A stretch of DNA of 64,000 nt, taken from the NCBI RefSeq assembly GCF_026914305.1, contig NZ_CP113866.1, forward strand, positions 399,501 to 463,500, read 5' to 3'. Below are positions 58,778 to 64,000 of this stretch, one piece after another. The stretch's first letter is position 1. Each line of letters begins with the position of its first letter. Under the pieces are notes generated by a model. That model had not been told where the DNA came from. It did no database searches and was given only the letters and a program-made list of their open reading frames with translations. This DNA comes from Caldicellulosiruptor acetigenus (GTDB taxonomy: Bacteria; Bacillota; Thermoanaerobacteria; Caldicellulosiruptorales; Caldicellulosiruptoraceae). Both the position numbers and the translations under genes were made by a program.

Positions 58778-58808
58778 CAGTTTGCCAATCAAAGTTAGCA
58801 GCAAAAAA
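58778..58808 (+). promoter_or_regulatory. Two-box leader element of the primase gene
   Basis: TGGCAGTTTGCCA, AAGTTAGCAGC; the Shine-Dalgarno GGGGGAGGAAGG follows further down. Confidence 0.65.
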
Positions 58809-58846
58809 GAGTTTGAAAAATTTAAACATGGGGGAGGAAGGAACCT

Positions 58847-59935
58847 ATGAGAGAGTTAGTTGATGTTACAATGCAAGATGTGCTTGACAGGGTAAGAATA
58901 ACTGTCTTGAAACAACGTGGTAATGAACTGAACTGTTTGTGTCCGTACTGTGATGAGCCGCATAGACGTGAAGGACATCTTTACATCAACGTCGTCAAGG
59001 ACACATTCATATGTCACAAATGTGGTAGACAGGGAAATGCACTGCAACTGTATGCTTTACTGACAGGACAGGATACCAAAGAGGCATATAAAGAGCTCGC
59101 ACAAGAAATAAGTTCCGGCTTACGAAGACTGCACCACATACAGTACAAGTTACAGTACACACAATCACAACAAAAATACATTGCACCGCCAGAAACAAGA
59201 GACAAAGTCTACAGAGAATTTTTGAAATTGTTAGAACTCAGTGAAGAACACAAAGCAGACCTGCTCAGACGTGGTTTGTCCGAAGTAGCTGTCAAGGTGA
59301 AAGGTTACAAGACCCTTTTCGTAACACCAAAAGAAAAAAGACTGGAGATTTGCAGAACACTGCAGGAAAAAGGACTCAGCTTAGAGGGTATCCCGGGCTT
59401 TTTCAAGCACAAGAGTACTTGGGAATGGGACTTTATACCATACAGGGGATATGCAATACCTGTCAGGAATTTAAACGGACAAATAGTTGGACTACAGGTC
59501 AGAATGGATGAACCAGCATTTTCTAAATACCGCTGGTTTTCGTCGTCCAGCAGTAAAGATGTCGGAACACCCGCTGAAGCTAATTTGCATGTGACAGGAA
59601 GTATGGAAGATAAGATTGTATATGTAACAGAAGGCGCTCTAAAGGTTGATGTGGCATCCTACCTGTCAAGGCAAACATTTATCGGACTTCCTGGTGTTAG
59701 TTCATGCCACAGGCAATTGGTAGAAACATTGAAACAATTTCAGCCGAAACTCGTTATCCTGGCGTTTGACATGGATTATGAAGAAAAGGTCGAAGTAAGG
59801 TTAAATGTAGAGAAGGTTAAAAAACTTTTAATTGAAAATGGATTTAAATTCAAACAAATCACCTGGGATAAGGAATTCAAAGGCATTGATGACTATTTAC
59901 TGCACCTGAAACAAACGCAAAAGAGGAGCGCTTAA
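58847..59935 (+). CDS. DNA primase (CHC2-type zinc finger, TOPRIM)
   Basis: 362 residues. The zinc finger CLCPYCDEPHRREGH...FICHKCGRQGN (~residues 25-60) is followed by a helical segment. The TOPRIM-like VYVTEGALKVDVASYL (Glu) and LVILAFDMDYEEK (DxD) come last. No helicase domain is fused; DnaB is separate at 40.7 kb. Last gene of the element before the tRNA. Confidence 0.85.
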   Translation: MRELVDVTMQDVLDRVRITVLKQRGNELNCLCPYCDEPHRREGHLYINVVKDTFICHKCGRQGNALQLYALLTGQDTKEAYKELAQEISSGLRRLHHIQYKLQYTQSQQKYIAPPETRDKVYREFLKLLELSEEHKADLLRRGLSEVAVKVKGYKTLFVTPKEKRLEICRTLQEKGLSLEGIPGFFKHKSTWEWDFIPYRGYAIPVRNLNGQIVGLQVRMDEPAFSKYRWFSSSSSKDVGTPAEANLHVTGSMEDKIVYVTEGALKVDVASYLSRQTFIGLPGVSSCHRQLVETLKQFQPKLVILAFDMDYEEKVEVRLNVEKVKKLLIENGFKFKQITWDKEFKGIDDYLLHLKQTQKRSA

Positions 59936-59956
59936 AAAAGCGCTCCTCTCCTTTTA
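59923..59956 (+). terminator. Terminator after primase
   Basis: GAGGAGCGC/GCGCTCCTC stem, T-rich tail. Confidence 0.8.
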
Positions 59957-60061
59957 TTTAACAAATCACCCAGCATTTGATGTTAGAAAAATGTTAGAAA
60001 AAATCAGCTGGAAATTGAATACCCTTCAAAGGTATGAGCCACAAAGCCAGAAAAATAAAAA

Positions 60062-60154
60062 TGGCGGAGAGAGTGGGATTTGAACCCACGGTACCCCTTT
60101 TGGGGGTACACACGATTTCCAGTCGTGCGCCTTCGACCACTCGGCCATCTCTCC
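60062..60154 (-). tRNA. tRNA-Ser (anticodon GGA)
   Basis: Read leftward: acceptor GGAGAGA/TCTCTCC, D arm TGGCCGAGTGG, anticodon arm CACGACTGGAAATCGTG with anticodon GGA, long variable arm (GTACCCC/GGGGTAC), T arm GTGGGTTCAAATCCCAC, encoded CCA. Class II tRNA, intact. Its 3' end faces the mobile element, the usual side for tyrosine-recombinase integration. Confidence 0.95.
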
Positions 60155-60180
60155 GCTACTATTCCCTTTTCACTTTATCT

Positions 60181-60209
60181 ATTATAAGACATATTTTTAG
60201 TTTTGACAA
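60181..60209 (-). promoter_or_regulatory. Promoter of tRNA-Ser
   Basis: On the minus strand TTGTCA - 17 - TATAAT (complement 60204-60209 and 60181-60186). Confidence 0.75.
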
Positions 60210-60254
60210 TGGGAAAGTGAAAAGCCAAAAATAGAAGTTTATAAGGATCGATTT

Positions 60255-61730
60255 TTATATCTGAATAATGGAATATCTTTCATTATTTAATACTTCAATC
60301 ATAAGTGCTACGGGATCTGGAAGTCGATTTTTAATGAGGTTTTCAAATATTTTTTGAGACATTCCAGATACAAAGAATACATTAGGTGTTTCTTTAGTTG
60401 CAGGAACATTGTTTTGCCGTGAAGAAACATTCCAAAATACCAACGTTGGTAATTCATATCCGTGTTTTTTGAACTCTTCTCTTATTGCATCAAAAAGAGG
60501 TGAGTCAGGTGAGACTCTTGTTGCTTCGTCAAATTCCATATCTGATACAATGTATAATTTTTTTGGTAAATCTTCTTGCGACAAATTATTCTTTATTGCT
60601 GTATTTAATATTAGAGTAAAGACTGCCTCAATATCTGTGTTACAATCCCAACCAGCATGCTCCAGAAATTTTACTTTTTCGTAAATATTTTGTCCTTTAA
60701 TTTTTTGAAGTTTTGGTCTAGCAGAAAAAGTTATGAATCTATTATGAAAAACTCCTTTATTATTTTCTGCATAATATAACGCTAAACCAACTGAAGCAGC
60801 AATGCCAAGAGCATACTGGCCACAGGCATAAAACATAGAACCTGATGTATCTGCTACAACAAGAGCATTTTCGGAAGTATCAATTTTTGAAATGTTGTTC
60901 CAAAGCACATCGAGATGTTTCTTTTCATCAAGAGACATTTCTCCATTATCTAATAATATTTTCCTTACAAGTTGGACAACTGAGAGTGTATCTGTTTTGA
61001 TTTTTTTCTTTCCTTGGATAACTTTCTCAATGTATTCTGTATATCTATCCCTATCATTTCGCAAAAATGCCTTTTTGTATTTTAACATAGCTTGTGAAGG
61101 GATTTTTTCATAATCAAATGTATAATCCTTCATTGATAATCTTCTTTCTAATACATCAATTCTTTCTCTCAGTACAGCTAATGTTTTTCTATATTCTTTT
61201 GGTGTCATTCCAAGAGCCTTGCGTGTTTTTTTTGCTAATTTTATAGATTCCTGTGAAGAAGTGTTTTCGCTTTTGAGCCATTTTGCTAAGAGTGAAGGAT
61301 GATCTGATTTTAAATCTTCAAATAACTGTTGTTTAACAAATAGCCACATATCATTCTCAACAGGAGTGTCAATTAATACATATAAGTCATCCCAGCGGCC
61401 AAAAAAGGGTATAAACGAGAGGTTTTTTTTAACAACATCTGACTGGGTTTGAGCAAGGTATTTAAGAACAACCCTGAAAACTCTGCGTTCTCCAAGACCT
61501 TGTCTGATATCTCTGGTATGAAAAAGATTTTTCATAGCAAGTAACTTATCTTCATAGAAGGCTTTCATAAATAGAGAAATAATTCTATCCTCAGATTGAA
61601 ACCTCAGACCCCCACTCATTGCGAACCAATCAAGATTTGCGTTAAGTGTAGATTGATATGTCAAAGCTTCATTTTCTGTACGTGAAGTATTTGTTGATTT
61701 TTCCATTGCGTTAAGAAATTCTTCACTCAT
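60255..61730 (-). CDS. DUF2828-like protein (Ro60/TROVE-like helical domain plus vWA)
   Basis: ATG at complement 61730 after GGAGGAAG; 491 residues. N-terminal helical-repeat region (GGLRFQSEDRIISLFMKAFY, RDIRQGLGERRVFRVVL, FGRWDDLYVLID). The C-terminal von Willebrand A domain has LVVADTSGSM (MIDAS DxSGS) and LYIVSDMEFDEA. Architecture parallels the RNA-binding Ro60/Rsr proteins. The 300 bases upstream encode structured RNA, so an RNP role is inferred. Confidence 0.75.
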   Translation of the reverse strand: MSEEFLNAMEKSTNTSRTENEALTYQSTLNANLDWFAMSGGLRFQSEDRIISLFMKAFYEDKLLAMKNLFHTRDIRQGLGERRVFRVVLKYLAQTQSDVVKKNLSFIPFFGRWDDLYVLIDTPVENDMWLFVKQQLFEDLKSDHPSLLAKWLKSENTSSQESIKLAKKTRKALGMTPKEYRKTLAVLRERIDVLERRLSMKDYTFDYEKIPSQAMLKYKKAFLRNDRDRYTEYIEKVIQGKKKIKTDTLSVVQLVRKILLDNGEMSLDEKKHLDVLWNNISKIDTSENALVVADTSGSMFYACGQYALGIAASVGLALYYAENNKGVFHNRFITFSARPKLQKIKGQNIYEKVKFLEHAGWDCNTDIEAVFTLILNTAIKNNLSQEDLPKKLYIVSDMEFDEATRVSPDSPLFDAIREEFKKHGYELPTLVFWNVSSRQNNVPATKETPNVFFVSGMSQKIFENLIKNRLPDPVALMIEVLNNERYSIIQI

Positions 61731-61790
61731 TTTATACTTCCTCCATAAAAAGTGTAACCAATTCATCTTGAAAGAGTTATAAAATATTTT

Positions 61791-61908
61791 ATACCACACC
61801 TCTATCTTCAAGATGCATGATGGCTTCGAACCATCAGCCCACAGAAATGCCTGCAGGCATATCCCCGAACTGTATTTGCTGTCTGCATCTTTAATAGAGG
61901 TGTGGTAT
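61791..61908 (-). ncRNA. tRNA-like/Y-RNA-like structured RNA
   Basis: Closing stem ATACCACACCTCTAT/ATAGAGGTGTGGTAT (15 of 15). Inside it lies a 7-bp acceptor-like stem AGATGCA/TGCATCT, a T-arm-like GATGG-TTCGAAG-CCATC and a hairpin ATGCC/GGCAT. A tRNA-like module inside a long stem is the plan of bacterial YrlA RNAs that bind Ro proteins. It lies 60 bases upstream of the DUF2828-like gene. Confidence 0.72.
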
Positions 61909-61913
61909 TTGAC

Positions 61914-61959
61914 AAGACCCTTTTTGCTCCATGCCCAAAATTTTCGCTGTAAGGGTCTT
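61914..61959 (-). ncRNA. Leader hairpin RNA 2
   Basis: AAGACCCTT/AAGGGTCTT stem enclosing ACAGCGAAAATTTTGG (minus strand). No U-run follows, so it is not a terminator in this direction. Related to hairpin 1. Confidence 0.6.
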
Positions 61960-61978
61960 TTAGAAAAATAGATAAATC

Positions 61979-62028
61979 GAGACACTTATGGAATATTCTG
62001 CAGCCAATAATTTTGCTGTTAGTGTCTC
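61979..62028 (-). ncRNA. Leader hairpin RNA 1
   Basis: GAGACACT/AGTGTCTC stem enclosing ACAGCAAAATTATTGG (minus strand). The loop sequence is shared with hairpin 2. Confidence 0.6.
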
Positions 62029-62041
62029 TTTATATGTTTTA

Positions 62042-62070
62042 AATTTATCAAAAACGTATGTAGATGTCAA
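62042..62070 (-). promoter_or_regulatory. Promoter of the RNA array and DUF2828-like gene
   Basis: Minus strand TTGACA (complement 62065-62070) - 17 - TAAATT (complement 62042-62047), about 10 bases before hairpin 1. Confidence 0.6.
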
Positions 62071-62416
62071 TATACTTTAAATTTAACTATATTCAAAAAT
62101 GTATAAAGAATTTTTCCATAACTAAAAATACAAACTCTCAACTCGCATCAATATGGTCAGAAAAAAACAAGAATATCTCTTTTCATGAGAGAAGTTGAAA
62201 AACAAATAAATTTCTATTGTTTAAATCGATATTTTCGACAAAAACTCTAAAATTAAGTTCTTGACAACTCTTTAAAAACCCTTTATAATATTTACCCCCT
62301 CTATTTACAAAAAAAAAGAATAGTGATATAATAATAGTGTTTTTAAATGTAGTAAAATGGAGAAATTTTCATGCAGTCTAAAAACTAAATATTTTTAGAG
62401 GGGCAGTGATGTTAAG
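62071..62416. other. Intergenic region between divergent units
   Basis: A/T-rich, no gene seen. A promoter for veg (TTGACA near 62260 - 17 - TATAAT near 62283) is visible; a second -10-like TATAAT lies near 62326. Confidence 0.5.
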
Positions 62417-62689
62417 GTGGTTGATAAACTTCACCTTCAACAGCTGAAAAAAGACATTGAGGCCCTAAAAGGCGAAAAGGTTTTAATTCGCGCAAATAAA
62501 GGACGAAAAAAGATGATTGAGGTTGAAGGTATTTTAGAGAACACTTATTCGAACATCTTTGTTGTCAAGTTTCCAGTTGACAGAGAATGTAAACAGTACA
62601 GGTGCGTGACATACACCTATTCAGATCTTATTACAAATACAGTAGAAATTATACTTTGTAGGACAAATACAAAGGTAGGCGTTATGTAA
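62417..62689 (+). CDS. veg: Veg protein
   Basis: 90 residues, GTG start after GAGGGGCAG. DIEALKGEKVLIRANKGRKK, GILENTYSNIFVVKF and YRCVTYTYSDLITNTVEI are the Veg signature. Conserved chromosomal gene of Bacillota, linked in Bacillus to biofilm regulation. Marks the return to core chromosome. Confidence 0.92.
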   Translation: MVDKLHLQQLKKDIEALKGEKVLIRANKGRKKMIEVEGILENTYSNIFVVKFPVDRECKQYRCVTYTYSDLITNTVEIILCRTNTKVGVM

Positions 62690-62759
62690 ACTCTATAGTT
62701 TCATCAATTTTCCTTGTACGTTTTTATTATAATCAAAAATATTGATTTGTCAACTACTT

Positions 62760-62804
62760 AAAAGGGCTTATTCTAAAAAGTTTTTAGAATAAGCTCTTTT
62801 TTGT
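62760..62804 (+). terminator. Bidirectional terminator after veg
   Basis: AAAGGGCTTATTCTAAAAA/TTTTTAGAATAAGCTCTTT with T-run. Confidence 0.85.
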
Positions 62805-62882
62805 TTTACATATTCCCAGGACATCCCTGCATATATTTTATAGTAAGAAGATTGAAAACAACAAATGGAGGCAAGTTTAGCA

Positions 62883-64000
62883 TTGGAAAAGAGGTTTGAA
62901 AAGGTTGAATACATGAACGTCTACGGTACAGATTCGCAGAAGGTGATTGTTGAAGGCGAGATTTTGCTTCCAGAGATAAAACCAGACGCTGTGAAAGTGC
63001 TTCAGACTGATAGCGAAATTCTGATTACAAATGTTGAAGTTTTAAACGACAAAGTGATTGTTCAAGGTGAAATAGAATTCAGAGTAATTTATCTCTCATC
63101 TGACCCGCAGAGGAAAGTTGCTTCTGTTTCAAGTTCAGCAGAGTTTTCAAAGACATTTGATATGTTGGGAGTAAGACCTACAATGGCGTACGAGGTCAAA
63201 GATGATCTCATTTATACCTTTTGCTCTCTTTTGAGTCCGCGCAAACTTTCTGCCAAGGCAATTGCAGAGATTACCGTTTTAGTAAAAGCCCCAGCTACTG
63301 TTGAGTATCTTGCCGACATTGAAGAAGATTCAATAAAGTATTTAAAAGAAAAAATCTCAATTTCAAATCCTCGCAGCACGACAGAGGAGATTTCAAAAAG
63401 AGAAATTTTAGAGATACCTCAAGGTAAACCTTCAATCAGAGAAATATTGCGATGTTTTGCAAGGCTTTCAGACAGGAACATCAAGTTTGACAGGAAAAAG
63501 ATGACCTTTGACTTAAAAGTGGACTTAAAAACCCTCTACTCACCAGATATTGGTCAAAATCCTATTGAGATGGTTGAACATGAGGTATTAATCCAGCACA
63601 CAGCTGAAGTTCCAGACAGCCCTGATGATGTAGAGCCAGTTGTTAAATTTTATATCAAAAGCTTCAAAGTTTTGCCCAAGACTGATGAAATAGGTGAGCT
63701 TCGCAGGATAGAGTATGATATAACTATTGAAGCTGAGATAACATTTCATGATGTAAAAACCATTGAACCCATTGTGGATGCATATTCGACAGCGTATGAG
63801 ATAAAAGATTCTAAAAAACTTCTCAACATAGAACAATTTGTTGGGAAAGTCCGGCATATGCATCTTTTAAAAGATACAATTGCACTACCCATTGAACCTG
63901 AGCAGGTTTTTTCAGTCTCTGGCAGGATAGAGGTGGACGTTATAAAGCCAGAAAAGAATAAAATTAATATAAAAGGTGTAGCTGTTGTCTTTTTGATTTA
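62883..64000 (+). CDS. DUF3794 (SPOCS) domain protein, 3' end beyond window
   Basis: TTG 62883 with TGGAGGC upstream; the frame is open to the window end (372 codons). Two or more SPOCS-type repeats (e.g. VIVEGEILLPEIKPDAVKVL near residue 20, VSGRIEVDVIKPEK near 345). Such proteins are linked to spore morphogenesis (SipL-like), often with a C-terminal LysM, which would lie outside. Confidence 0.82.
   Translation, partial: MEKRFEKVEYMNVYGTDSQKVIVEGEILLPEIKPDAVKVLQTDSEILITNVEVLNDKVIVQGEIEFRVIYLSSDPQRKVASVSSSAEFSKTFDMLGVRPTMAYEVKDDLIYTFCSLLSPRKLSAKAIAEITVLVKAPATVEYLADIEEDSIKYLKEKISISNPRSTTEEISKREILEIPQGKPSIREILRCFARLSDRNIKFDRKKMTFDLKVDLKTLYSPDIGQNPIEMVEHEVLIQHTAEVPDSPDDVEPVVKFYIKSFKVLPKTDEIGELRRIEYDITIEAEITFHDVKTIEPIVDAYSTAYEIKDSKKLLNIEQFVGKVRHMHLLKDTIALPIEPEQVFSVSGRIEVDVIKPEKNKINIKGVAVVFLI

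Noticed and set aside
49729-58808. Two-box leaders considered as classical integron attC sites
   Set aside because: AGTTAGC/AGTTTGC do not fit the GTTRRRY core, arms are too short, and the recombinase lacks an evident integron-specific insert; kept only as a low-interest hypothesis.
15148-60000. Prophage interpretation
   Set aside because: Replication, recombination and wall-hydrolase genes are phage-like, but no capsid, portal, terminase, tail or holin gene was found.
60034-60234. Open reading frame over the tRNA-Ser region (starts MSHKARK, contains AERVGFEPTVPLLG)
   Set aside because: It is the well-known spurious translation of the complement of a tRNA-Ser gene; no ribosome site.
61914-62028. 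Leader hairpins before the DUF2828-like gene as terminators or a known riboswitch
   Set aside because: No U-tract follows on the transcribed strand and the loops match no riboswitch I know.

Overview
The window looks like a stretch of a low-G+C, thermophilic clostridial chromosome, plausibly Caldicellulosiruptor or a close relative. The supporting signs are strong AGGAGG-type ribosome sites with frequent GTG and TTG starts, a veg gene and a DUF3794 (SPOCS) protein at the right end, and S-layer homology proteins. The genus is an inference. Most of the window is accessory DNA. It seems to be an integrated mobile element lying against the 3' end of a tRNA-Ser gene at 60.06 kb, with an antiphage island to its left.

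Layout. (1) 1-7.8 kb: a DISARM-like defence operon containing a C5-cytosine methyltransferase (cut by the window edge), a two-part drmA, drmB and drmC, followed by an HhH-GPD glycosylase with the active-site pattern of a G:T-mismatch thymine glycosylase. (2) 7.8-15 kb: a ClpP-like SDH-type protease, a MazEF-like module, an Rpn-type nuclease and a PIN-domain toxin. Repeated ~400-bp intergenic modules separate the last three, and each module ends in a small-RNA gene. A tnpB element has inserted into one module. (3) 15-24.3 kb: an SLH protein and a very large PKD-type surface protein. (4) 24.3-31 kb: a Tad-type pilus locus (CpaE, CpaF, TadB, TadC, pilin-like and TadE-like proteins, prepilin peptidase, CpaB-like). 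(5) 31-48 kb: plasmid- or phage-like replication and maintenance genes (SSB, RusA, a replication initiator, DnaB, RNase H, tyrosine recombinase), a cell-wall hydrolase and a repressor switch. A second tnpB element sits inside a DnaB-like gene. (6) 48-60 kb: a long co-directional array of mostly short genes (sigma factor, RecT/Bet-like, RecB-like nuclease, ArdC-like, primase and unknowns). Nearly every gene is preceded by the same two-box leader and ends in a GC-rich hairpin. Three small hydrophobic-peptide genes with convergent antisense RNAs lie inside this array. (7) 60-64 kb: tRNA-Ser, then a chromosomal-looking region with a DUF2828-like gene behind a Y-RNA-like non-coding array, veg and a DUF3794 gene.

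No capsid, terminase, portal, relaxase or conjugative coupling protein was recognised, so the element is neither an obvious prophage nor a standard ICE. The most novel items are: the family of type I-like toxin/antisense units whose long inverted repeats covary between copies; the AGTTTGC/AGTTAGC leader array; the tRNA-like structured RNA upstream of a Ro60-like gene; and the multicopy small-RNA modules in front of toxin genes. A caution on data quality: at least six genes are broken by single -1 shifts, all at homopolymer runs, which suggests systematic homopolymer undercalling in the assembly.
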